Source: Streptococcus pneumoniae
GTDB lineage: Bacteria; Bacillota; Bacilli; Lactobacillales; Streptococcaceae
DNA length: 64,000 nucleotides
Reading direction: 5' to 3'
NCBI GenBank assembly: GCA_040719455.1
Contig: JBFDTN010000001.1
Coordinates: 1,521,501-1,585,500, forward strand
Within the stretch, counting starts at the first letter, position 1, and each line of letters starts with the position of its first letter. Below, in pieces: positions 17,867 to 25,649 of the stretch. The position numbers and the translations under genes were made by a program. Below the pieces are notes generated by a model that made no database searches, was not told the origin of the DNA, and worked only from the letters and a program-made list of their open reading frames with translations.

Positions 17867-18561
17867 TTACATCTTATAATGACGTTAGCAGAATGCTTTT
17901 TAAAATAATGGATTTTATTTAAAAATTTATCTAGAAATGTAAATTTACTCGCAAAGTTTTCAGATTTGAAAAATCTTAGAACTAGCGAACTCCAGATATG
18001 AAAACCAGTAATTTCGATAATTTCAAAATTATTTAGTTTCAAAAGGGAAATAATATAATCGAAGGAGAAAATATATATAACATGATTGGAGTCAATGTAA
18101 TTTGTTGAAACAGTTGTCATAGGTTTATCATAATAATCAGTGAAAAGATATTCGAAAGAACTACTATTTTCAAATTCTAGAATTAAATCTCCGTCTTCCT
18201 TAAGCCATTTTTGAAAATTTTCTATAACTTTATAAGAATTGCAATAATTAATTACACTACCAACACAAATAATAGAATCAAAATTATTTGTCTGAAAAAG
18301 ATTAGAGGATTCTAAGTTTCCAATAACTGCACTTTCTATATCTTTAACCTTTTCCTCAGAAATATCCAAGTGTATCATTGGCGATGTGATACCATAAGTA
18401 TTTCCACCTGAACCTGCATTTAAAATATTTCCAGTATAATGTTGTTTTTGCAAAAATGAGATAATATAGTTTTGACTGTATTTGTACCAATTATTTATTT
18501 CCCACATTTGATCATGTTTATTGTAAAACTCTCTGACTACATCAGGATTAACTTTATCCAT
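17845..18561 (-). CDS. Class I SAM-dependent methyltransferase
   Basis: 238 residues. Motif I is ILNAGSGGNTYG (about 46-57), the acidic residue after strand 2 is in HLDIS (Asp 66), and strand 4 is FDSIICVGSV (94-103). This is the methyltransferase type 11 or 25 pattern of small-molecule, lipid or protein methylases. No DNA-methylase motif IV (D/N-PP-Y) is seen, so it is unlikely to modify DNA. It faces the GNAT-membrane gene and shares its terminator. It starts 15 bp inside the right inverted repeat. In the present orientation only a weak leftward promoter is visible outside the repeat, so it may be off. Substrate unknown. Confidence 0.8.
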   Translation of the reverse strand: MDKVNPDVVREFYNKHDQMWEINNWYKYSQNYIISFLQKQHYTGNILNAGSGGNTYGITSPMIHLDISEEKVKDIESAVIGNLESSNLFQTNNFDSIICVGSVINYCNSYKVIENFQKWLKEDGDLILEFENSSSFEYLFTDYYDKPMTTVSTNYIDSNHVIYIFSFDYIISLLKLNNFEIIEITGFHIWSSLVLRFFKSENFASKFTFLDKFLNKIHYFKKHSANVIIRCKTTSTKV

Positions 18562-18575
18562 TCTCTATTCAATTC

Positions 18576-18600
18576 TCCTACCGATAACTATTTATTATCA
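18576..18600 (-). repeat. Right inverted repeat (25 bp) of the invertible segment
   Basis: Exact reverse complement of 16801-16825. Similarity stops sharply on both sides: outside, CTATAC here against the inverse of ACTAT on the left; inside, GAATTG against AAGAGA. The recombination site is therefore defined to the base. The tyrosine recombinase gene begins 58 bp further right. Confidence 0.93.
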
Positions 18601-18601
18601 C

Positions 18602-18630
18602 TATACAAAGCGTCTAAATAAGTTTATAAT
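18602..18630 (+). promoter_or_regulatory. Promoter of the recombinase gene
   Basis: TATACA (18602-18607), a 17-nt spacer and TATAAT (18625-18630). The -35 abuts the right inverted repeat, so recombinase bound at the repeat might repress its own gene. Confidence 0.6.
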
Positions 18631-18658
18631 AGCGTAATTATTTATAAAGGAGTTCTTA

Positions 18659-19564
18659 ATGGATAACGCTGTTATTTCAACTTACTTAAAATATTGCAAA
18701 ACTCACAAACGCCTAAGCCCGCATACCATTCGAGCATACAAAAATGATCTTACGCAGTTCTACAATTCTAACCAGAAAGATGTAGAACTATATATCGAAT
18801 ACCTGACTAAATCAAATCTTAAAACAAGTACTTTACGTCGAAAAATCGCAAGTTTAAAGGTATTTTATCATTATTTAAAAGTTCAAAATCTTATTGAGAA
18901 TAATCCATTTGATCAGATGCGATTCCAATTTCGAACAGAAAAAACACTTCCAAAAACAATCCCACAGCAAGTATTGAAACATATATATTTCTATTTAGAA
19001 CAGAAAATGACAAATGCAAAAACTGAATACCAAAAACAAAAAGCATTGAGAAATCTACTCATAATTTCCCTCCTACTTTCTACTGGTATTAGAATTTCAG
19101 AACTATGCCATATCAGACTAAATAATATCAATCTTTCGAATCACTCGCTCCATATTATCGGAAAGGGCAAAAAAGAACGGATAATCTATTTAGGCGATCA
19201 TACAACACTCTTATTATTAAAAAAATATATTTCTACATATTGTAACCCATCTAACACATATCTATTTTTAGGTAAATCTTCTAATAATCCGTTATCTGAA
19301 CAGAGTGTTCGCTTAGCATTGAAAAACATTCAAAAACAAATTCATCTAACCATCTCTATCACACCTCATATGTTTCGCCATAGTTTTGCAACTATGCTAT
19401 TAGATAGTGATGTCGACATTCGATGTATCCAACAAATACTTGGTCACAGTTCTATTTCTGTAACACAGATATATACCCATGTTTCACAAGCTAAGCAACA
19501 AGAAATTCTATCCCAACATAATCCTATTAATATAATTATAGAAGATAATAAACAGCACCTATAA
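18659..19564 (+). CDS. Tyrosine recombinase (XerC/D-like), likely invertase of the adjacent segment
   Basis: 301 residues. The N-terminal SAM-like core-binding domain (LSPHTIRAYKNDLTQFY, TLRRKIASLKVFYHYL) is followed by the catalytic domain with Arg 145 in STGIRISEL, Lys 169 in IIGKGKKER, His 237 and Arg 240 in HMFRHSF, His 263 in LGHSSI and nucleophile Tyr 272 in QIYTHV. The catalytic set is complete. Ribosome site AAAGGAG, 6 nt before the ATG. No excisionase, phage or conjugation genes are near, and perfect inverted repeats lie beside it, so a role in inversion is more likely than in integration. It is not the housekeeping XerS by sequence or context. Confidence 0.9.
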   Translation: MDNAVISTYLKYCKTHKRLSPHTIRAYKNDLTQFYNSNQKDVELYIEYLTKSNLKTSTLRRKIASLKVFYHYLKVQNLIENNPFDQMRFQFRTEKTLPKTIPQQVLKHIYFYLEQKMTNAKTEYQKQKALRNLLIISLLLSTGIRISELCHIRLNNINLSNHSLHIIGKGKKERIIYLGDHTTLLLLKKYISTYCNPSNTYLFLGKSSNNPLSEQSVRLALKNIQKQIHLTISITPHMFRHSFATMLLDSDVDIRCIQQILGHSSISVTQIYTHVSQAKQQEILSQHNPINIIIEDNKQHL

Positions 19565-19715
19565 TCATCAAAAATATTGCATCTCCTCTTTTTTTAATGT
19601 TATAAGGAGAAATTACAATAATCTTCCTATCTTGGCTCTTGAAAAATTGCTATTATGAAAAAGAAAGAACCAATGTGATTCTCTCTCGTATAGGATGATA
19701 AATTATCTACTACAA

Positions 19716-19759
19716 TTGAAAAAGTTCCAAAGTCAATCAAGACTTTGGAACTTTTTCAA
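19716..19759. terminator. Strong bidirectional terminator after the recombinase
   Basis: TTGAAAAAGTTCCAAAGTC (19716-19734) pairs perfectly with GACTTTGGAACTTTTTCAA (19741-19759), a 19-bp stem with a 6-nt loop. It ends the recombinase transcript and any leftward transcript from 19837-20334. Confidence 0.88.
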
Positions 19760-19836
19760 TATGTTTTATGATAGAAGTGGTTAACATCATACCTACGCCA
19801 ATACGCAGATTACTAAAATAATACTATAATAGTACT

Positions 19837-20334
19837 CTAGGCTCCTTTGTCTGTAAATTTATCTGTTATATTCTTTATTTCTTTCTTATATTGTTCAATC
19901 AAACGTTCTCCAAGAGTGATTTTCAAACCATTCTCATGTTTAGATTTATTCCCTTTTAATTTACTTAATATAGAATATGGAATTTCATATGCCTCACTAA
20001 CATTATATTCAAAATCAAAAAAGAGAACTATCAAATATTTATTCTTATTTCCCTTATCATTCTCATCATAATCTCTTATGATTCCTAACATTCTATTAAG
20101 CTTACCATTTACATTGGCTTTACGAGCTTTTATTTGATAGCAATTCTTCCTATCTTTCGCATCAATTCCTTTTTCACTATTCTTCTCTAACTTTAAATTT
20201 AATACCTTTACAGCCAGCCACTCAGCATAATCTCCAACTGGACTATTATTTGTTCTTAAAATTCCATCATTTTTTAGATTCACTAAAATGTTTGAATGTT
20301 CTTGCAGTTTTGATTTTACATCTCCAATTTCCAT
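19837..20334 (-). CDS. Small PD-(D/E)XK-like protein, possible restriction endonuclease
   Basis: 165 residues, no membrane helix. Residues GDYAEWLAVKVLNLKLEKNS, then GIDAKD and CYQIKARK give a Glu 38 - Asp 58 - Gln 67-x-Lys 69 arrangement, the E...D...QxK form of the PD-(D/E)XK nuclease fold; a family of such stand-alone proteins (I think DUF6998) is annotated as restriction-endonuclease-like. No partner methylase is adjacent. It is a monocistronic unit between the recombinase and the truncated galE, on an AT-rich stretch next to McrBC, which suggests a defence role. The function is inferred from motif and context only. Confidence 0.6.
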   Translation of the reverse strand: MEIGDVKSKLQEHSNILVNLKNDGILRTNNSPVGDYAEWLAVKVLNLKLEKNSEKGIDAKDRKNCYQIKARKANVNGKLNRMLGIIRDYDENDKGNKNKYLIVLFFDFEYNVSEAYEIPYSILSKLKGNKSKHENGLKITLGERLIEQYKKEIKNITDKFTDKGA

Positions 20335-20524
20335 TACTTATATTCCTCTCTTATTTTTATTACAAATTGATAATTTATATAGTAAATTTTTAAAAAACAA
20401 TTATCACATCATTCTCTATATTGGAGTTTCTAATGTTAACCATATCTTAAACAATATTACTGGTTAAAAAATTTTATATGTATAATTCGGATTATCTGCA
20501 AAGGATCACAAATACAGATCATAG

Positions 20525-21166
20525 TCAACGGAGCGAGACAGACTTAAACCCATTTGGATGCTTACTTTGCCAGCGCCATGCATCTTCACACATACGCTTA
20601 ATATCATACTGAGCTTCCCATCCTAGCTCGAGCTTAGCTTTACTCGCATCTGCATAGCAGGTGGCAATATCTCCTGTACGACGAGGAACGATTTTATAAG
20701 GAATCTGTTTTCCTACTACTTCTGACATAGCTCTAATCATCTCAAGGACAGAGTATCCCACTCCTGCTCCTAGATTATAAATAGATAGTCCAGAACCTTC
20801 CTTAAGCCTTTGAAGCGCAGCTACATGCCCTTTGGCTAAATCCACAACATGGATATAATCCCTAACTCCAGTACCATCAGGTGTATCATAATCATTGCCA
20901 AAAACCTGAACTTCTGGCAACTTCCCTACCGCTACCTGAGTAACATACGGCAGGAGATTATTTGGAATGCCCGCGGGATCTTCTCCTAAATCTCCTGAAA
21001 TATGTGCTCCAATCGGATTAAAATAACGAAGCAGAACAATATTCCAAGATGAATCCGAAGTACAAAGATCCTTGAAAATATCCTCCAACATCAACTTGGT
21101 CCTACCATAAGGATTGGTCACAGAAAATGATAAAAATGATGTTCTTATATATAAACTGTCAAACAT
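20525..21166 (-). pseudogene. galE: UDP-glucose 4-epimerase, C-terminal fragment
   Basis: The frame encodes the C-terminal 200 or so residues of GalE (full length about 335): [17 protein letters not shown] with the YxxxK catalytic pair, then [37 protein letters not shown] and [13 protein letters not shown]. The NAD-binding Rossmann half with GGxGxxG is missing. Similarity starts near TNPYGRTK at about 21121; the first 15 codons of the open frame are unrelated. The break faces the McrC gene, 43 bp away. GalE normally supplies UDP-Gal/UDP-GalNAc and is common at the 3' end of streptococcal polysaccharide loci, so this is probably a relic of an older locus end. Confidence 0.88.
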
Positions 21167-21209
21167 TTATTGAAAAATAAAATATTAAATATTAATTTAT
21201 GAGAAGTAA

Positions 21210-22679
21210 TCAAATCTCTTCTCTGTATTTTTTTAATACTTGTAAGATATTATTCTCACTTACCCTCATTTGCTGTACAAACTCCTCACCACACTGAACA
21301 GCTTGAGGAATATACATTCCAATAGATACTATTTTTCTCTTTCCTTTCAAAATCTCATTTCCCCAAAGATGACTACCATCAATAATTGTAAATTCCTTAC
21401 ACTGCTCTCTAGTTGTAGCGGGATAAATAATGAATGAAAGATCTGTATTAAACCTATACATATAAGACATTAACTGATTTACATCCTTCGAATCAATAGC
21501 TTTACCATTTCCTCCATTAATTTCACTTTTTGATTCAAGTAATTTATATTTTACATCTAAAATCATTCTCTTTTCTTTATCTCTTGAAATAAAATCAGGA
21601 AATATCGGTTTTAAGCGTCTATTTTCATCTGCAATCATATAGTGTATACCAAATCCTGTCTTATTACTAGGATGCCAAAACAATCCTTTTATAAGAGTTC
21701 CAACATACTCTTCAAATAACCAAGATATATCAAATAGGATACCAGATATTTCATTATCTGTTTTTCCAGATGTATAATTCATTCTAATATGACTTAATAT
21801 ATCAAGGCATAACATTTGTAAATCTCTGTACTCTATAAAATATTTATGATTAATACTAGTTTGTCTATTATCTTTTAAAATATCTAATAAAGATGGTCTG
21901 GAGATACCAACAATACGTTTCACTAACTGTATCTGTTCACAAATATTAGAAGAAAGTGTTCTACTATATAAAATTTCACGAAAAAACGGATGCTTCTCTA
22001 TCTCTAAAATAGTATAGTAAATAAGGAAAAAAATTCGATTTTTAGAACTGTATTCACAAGTACAATAAGAAAATTTTCCCAAAAAAGGAATATCCCTTTT
22101 TAAATGATTCACAATATCAATCTTCCCTCTTAACTTACTATTATGATGATATGTAGTCTGATATTCTCTATATAATCCTTTTTCCATCGCCCTATTTAGT
22201 TCGTTAGGAAATTTTAATATCAATGCATCTAAAATAGGATTATTTGAAAAACAAGCATCTATGTTTAACAAAGGAACTCTTTGATTACCGAGCACAATTT
22301 GTTGAATCATATAATTTAAAAAATAAGCATTATTATTAGATTTATCAAATTCAGATCTTATATCAATTACATCTTCTCCTATTTTTAAAAAACCCACATG
22401 ATTCCCTAGTTTAATTTTTGAATCCTTCTCCATAAAAATAGAATCTTCTAGTCCAAACCCTCCATCTACATTATGTGCTTCTTTGTTCCCTAATGCAAAT
22501 GATGTTTCCCTCAGAGGAAATAAAAAATGTTTTTCCTTTATTAAATCGCTTATCGATTTAAATTTCTTACTTTCATTCATAAAAAGATGACAGAATTCTT
22601 CCTCTTCTATATGTAATCGTTCACATAATTCAGTTACGTTTTCCCAAGGATCCTTATCAGTAATATAATTCTTAGTCAT
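21210..22679 (-). CDS. mcrC: McrC-type nuclease subunit of a type IV restriction system
   Basis: 489 residues. The C-terminal half holds the PD-(D/E)XK nuclease core: FPDFISRD and then MILDVKYKL (D...DxK), typical of McrC, preceded by an N-terminal domain (LRETSFALGNKEAHNVDGG, FLKIGEDVIDIRSEF) that couples to McrB. With McrB it cleaves DNA carrying modified cytosine. The start at 22679 overlaps the 3' end of mcrB by 8 nt with AGGA upstream, so it is an operon. AT-rich like the rest of the island. Confidence 0.88.
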   Translation of the reverse strand: MTKNYITDKDPWENVTELCERLHIEEEEFCHLFMNESKKFKSISDLIKEKHFLFPLRETSFALGNKEAHNVDGGFGLEDSIFMEKDSKIKLGNHVGFLKIGEDVIDIRSEFDKSNNNAYFLNYMIQQIVLGNQRVPLLNIDACFSNNPILDALILKFPNELNRAMEKGLYREYQTTYHHNSKLRGKIDIVNHLKRDIPFLGKFSYCTCEYSSKNRIFFLIYYTILEIEKHPFFREILYSRTLSSNICEQIQLVKRIVGISRPSLLDILKDNRQTSINHKYFIEYRDLQMLCLDILSHIRMNYTSGKTDNEISGILFDISWLFEEYVGTLIKGLFWHPSNKTGFGIHYMIADENRRLKPIFPDFISRDKEKRMILDVKYKLLESKSEINGGNGKAIDSKDVNQLMSYMYRFNTDLSFIIYPATTREQCKEFTIIDGSHLWGNEILKGKRKIVSIGMYIPQAVQCGEEFVQQMRVSENNILQVLKKYREEI

Positions 22680-24402
22680 TCTCTTTTCCTTCTACAATAA
22701 TATGTTCTGAACTTTTAAGAATGTCTAATGCATTCGGTACACCAATCAAATAATCTTCTAATATTGGTTTTAAGTAATCTAGCCACAAATCTTTAAAAGG
22801 ATCATCACTATCAATTTCCTGTAATTTTAAAAAATAAGACGGTCCAATGTGGTAACTAGTATCTCCATTAAATATTTTATCAATTTTTATATTCAAAAGA
22901 CTCATTCTTTTATATGCTTCATCTGCCATTTGCTCACTTAAGGTTTCCATTAACATATTTTTACGTGCCTCAGCTGTTATTTCAATAAATCGAAATCTTC
23001 GACGCATTGCAAAATCAAAAGCTTGAACACTACGGTCAATATCATTCATTGTTCCAATAATATAGACATTATCTGGAATATAAAAGTATCTTTCAGATCC
23101 TGTATACATACTAGAATATTGTAAAAGGACACTACCTTTTTCTCCTCTGTATCCAGCATCTAAAGAAAAAAACAATTCTCCAAATATCTTGGATAAATCT
23201 CCTCTATTAATCTCATCAATAACAAAAACAAAATAATTTGGGGATGCAATAATATCTATATGTTGCTGAATTGTGTATTTTAAGATTGCAAACCATTTTT
23301 TATAATAATCACTATCATCCGTTGACGAATTTTCCTTTCTTTGTATATTTTGTTTATATTTCAATAACTCAGATAAGCCATTTGGATAAATACTAAATTT
23401 AAGCGGTTTATCTACAGTAGTTCTATCAAATTCTATATCAAATTCTTTTTCTTCTAAAGGTAAAGTCAATTGCTGTTTCATTACCATTTCTTTTCTAAAT
23501 AAACGATAACACTCTTTTAATAATTTTTCAGAATCTATAATCCTATCTGTACAATGATCCAAAAAACACTGCAATAAAGTAAATAAATTTGAATCTTCTC
23601 CTCCTCCATTAGGACTATTTCTATTCAAGACACGTGTGACATCTTTTGTCTGTGCTATCTCCTGCATATTGCTTAAGAGGATTTTTATATCTGATATTTT
23701 TACAGATAATTGTTTTGTCTTTACATCTGAAACTTTAATAATTTTTATATCATCATTGTGAATCTCATGCACTGTGAAAGGAGTGTTATTTCCAAATTCA
23801 AGTTTTCTCCGTTCCTTTTTACAATCCAATAAAAATTGTATAAATAATGATAATAAAGGATTTTGTGCAAATTTACAAAATTCTTTAAATATACCATCTG
23901 TTAATTTAAATCCAATCTCTTTTCCATCTCGAAACGGTCTTAATCCCTCTATAAAATCAGTGTAATCATAATTAGGGTGAAATTGAATAAATACAAAATT
24001 ATTAGACTTTTCTAACTCTTCCACACTACATCGAATTAACTTAGCAGCAACTGTTTTAGCTAAATGTGTTTTTCCTGTTCCTGGAGCTCCATGTAAAATA
24101 ATATTTTTTGATTTTAATAATTTACATTTTAATTGATTTACTAAATCTTCTTTCAAAAATTTTTTTAATGCATCAATACTTTGATCAATAACATTAAAAT
24201 AAGAATCCTTAACTGTCAGATCTTGTTTCAACTGTTCTTTTAGGTGCTCTAATTCCTCATAACAGTCAAATAGATCAATACTTAGAAAGTCTTCATACCA
24301 CTTTAAAGCATTCATAGTTCTAGTAACTATAGCTTGATTATAAACACCATCATTACTATTCTTTTGTTCTTGCTTATACCATTTCTCAAATTCTTTATGC
24401 AT
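22672..24402 (-). CDS. mcrB: McrB-type AAA+ GTPase of a type IV restriction system
   Basis: 576 residues. A short N-terminal region (1-95) probably recognises DNA. The AAA+ motor has Walker A GAPGTGKT (105-112), Walker B FVIDEINRGD, the McrB signature GTMNDIDRS and an arginine finger region FAMRRRFRF. GTP-driven translocation by an McrB ring activates McrC. An IS982 copy has inserted only 49 bp upstream of the start, and the visible -10 (TATAAT, 24435-24440) has lost its original -35 region, so expression may have changed. The N-terminal specificity domain is of no type I can name. Confidence 0.9.
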   Translation of the reverse strand: MHKEFEKWYKQEQKNSNDGVYNQAIVTRTMNALKWYEDFLSIDLFDCYEELEHLKEQLKQDLTVKDSYFNVIDQSIDALKKFLKEDLVNQLKCKLLKSKNIILHGAPGTGKTHLAKTVAAKLIRCSVEELEKSNNFVFIQFHPNYDYTDFIEGLRPFRDGKEIGFKLTDGIFKEFCKFAQNPLLSLFIQFLLDCKKERRKLEFGNNTPFTVHEIHNDDIKIIKVSDVKTKQLSVKISDIKILLSNMQEIAQTKDVTRVLNRNSPNGGGEDSNLFTLLQCFLDHCTDRIIDSEKLLKECYRLFRKEMVMKQQLTLPLEEKEFDIEFDRTTVDKPLKFSIYPNGLSELLKYKQNIQRKENSSTDDSDYYKKWFAILKYTIQQHIDIIASPNYFVFVIDEINRGDLSKIFGELFFSLDAGYRGEKGSVLLQYSSMYTGSERYFYIPDNVYIIGTMNDIDRSVQAFDFAMRRRFRFIEITAEARKNMLMETLSEQMADEAYKRMSLLNIKIDKIFNGDTSYHIGPSYFLKLQEIDSDDPFKDLWLDYLKPILEDYLIGVPNALDILKSSEHIIVEGKEND

Positions 24403-24451
24403 ATATACTCTGTCTCCTCGATGCTTTTTATAATATTATATCATAATAATT

Positions 24452-25412
24452 ACTCGTGGTGCTAGTTAATTTCAAACTACAATAAAAAGCTCAAAAGGAC
24501 TATACTGTAAGTGCCGGAACAAACAGGAGGTAGTCCAAATGAGCCACTTACAGTATACCGCTAAATCTCATCACTTACAATGGAATTTGAAGCAATTATC
24601 AAAAATTTGTCATCAACTGTATAGGGATTATTGTCCTGAATCTTTCAAACATCGTCATAATGTCAGTCTATCTAAGGTTTCAGATCAATCTCTATTAGTC
24701 TTACTTCTCTTGCAAGCTGAACTAGGGATTAAGTCACAACGTCATTTCTACCGTCTCTGTTACTTATTTCCTTGTGGTCATCTTCTTGAACGAAGCCGTT
24801 TTAATCGACGAGCAAGACAGTTGATTTGGTTAGTTCAAGTCATTAGACAAGCAATGAATACTCAAATCTCACCTGCTTCCATTGTTATTATAGATAGCTT
24901 TCCCTTGCCACTTTGCCAACCTATCCGTAACTATAGAACACGTATTTTTAACGACTTAGCAGATATTGGCTACAATGCTTCCAAACATCTGTGGTTCTAT
25001 GGATTCAAAGTACACCTGCTGGTAACTTTATCAGGCTATATTCTGAATTATGTTGTGACACCTGCATCAGTCCATGATATTAGGGCAGTTGATGACTTAC
25101 TAGAAAATTGCCGACAACCTTATATTTTGGCAGATTTAGGCTATCTTAGTAAGGAACTTAAAGATCATTTGACCCAAAAAGGCTATCATCTATGGACTCC
25201 CTTACGCCAAAATATGGCAGGAGCTAAACAACATAATCATTGGAAATTGATGGCTATGAGACGAACCATTGAGACTCGCTTCTCAGAGCTTTGCGGTCTT
25301 TTTGATATAGAACACACACTGACTAGAAGTTTAGCAGGTCTGCAGTTAAGGCTGGAGCAAATTATACTGGCTTACAATCTGAGATACTTCGAGATTAACT
25401 AGCACCACGAGT
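24452..25412 (+). mobile_element. IS982-family insertion sequence, complete
   Basis: 961 bp with perfect 19-bp terminal inverted repeats: ACTCGTGGTGCTAGTTAAT (24452-24470) and its complement (25394-25412). It is flanked by a 7-bp direct duplication AATAATT (24445-24451 and 25413-25419), marking a clean, fairly recent insertion. It carries one intact transposase gene whose TAG stop is inside the right repeat. It sits between mcrB and the end of the polysaccharide locus. Confidence 0.95.
24539..25402 (+). CDS. IS982-family transposase
   Basis: 287 residues. DDE-type transposase with IVIIDSFPLPLCQPIRNYRT (first Asp), AVDDLLENCRQPYILADLGYLSK (second Asp) and RRTIETRFSELCGLF (Glu), the IS982 spacing. 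The N-terminal helical part is LSKVSDQSLLVLLLLQAELG. AGGAGG precedes the start. No frameshift or internal stop, so it is probably active. Confidence 0.95.
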   Translation: MSHLQYTAKSHHLQWNLKQLSKICHQLYRDYCPESFKHRHNVSLSKVSDQSLLVLLLLQAELGIKSQRHFYRLCYLFPCGHLLERSRFNRRARQLIWLVQVIRQAMNTQISPASIVIIDSFPLPLCQPIRNYRTRIFNDLADIGYNASKHLWFYGFKVHLLVTLSGYILNYVVTPASVHDIRAVDDLLENCRQPYILADLGYLSKELKDHLTQKGYHLWTPLRQNMAGAKQHNHWKLMAMRRTIETRFSELCGLFDIEHTLTRSLAGLQLRLEQIILAYNLRYFEIN

Positions 25413-25456
25413 AATAATTATATATTTTTAAACAGGTGAGTCTTTAAATATTAAAA

Positions 25457-25497
25457 GACCAGAGACAAAGTATTATATAATAACTTTATCTCTGATC
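25457..25497. terminator. Terminator at the end of the polysaccharide operon
   Basis: On the minus strand GATCAGAGATAAAGT (25483-25497) pairs with ACTTTGTCTCTGGTC (25457-25471) with wobbles, followed by TTTT. It lies about 150 bp after the last gene. The 25498-25649 interval otherwise shows nothing. Confidence 0.7.
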
Positions 25498-25649
25498 TAA
25501 ATGTATCCTACATATTTAATAATAAATCACACAACTATTTTTTATATTTATTTAAGCAATCACTCTTTCTATATATCTTATAAATTCCTCAATCTACTAA
25601 AATAAAATATTCTCACTCTCCTAATTAAAAAACTAAACACATTAAATAG

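Larger units (their letters stand above)
16801..18600. other. Predicted invertible DNA segment (phase switch), two convergent genes
   Basis: A 1,800-bp block bounded by perfect 25-bp inverted repeats. It holds two genes that point inward from the repeats and share a terminator in the middle, and is adjacent to a tyrosine recombinase gene at 18659. The promoter on the left is outside the block. Site-specific inversion would swap which gene is downstream of that promoter while leaving both reading frames intact, because each ribosome site is partly made by the repeat. The organisation is like known recombinase-controlled switches (hsdS or promoter inversion), but I know of none with this gene content. 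Confidence 0.75.

Noticed and set aside
17845..18561. DNA methylase of a phase-variable restriction system
   Set aside because: The protein lacks a D/N-PP-Y/F motif and any specificity domain; motif I and length suit a small-molecule or protein methyltransferase.
18659..19564. Tyrosine recombinase as a sign of a prophage or integrative element
   Set aside because: No excisionase, repressor, structural or conjugation genes, no tRNA target and no direct att repeats were seen; perfect inverted repeats lie beside it instead.
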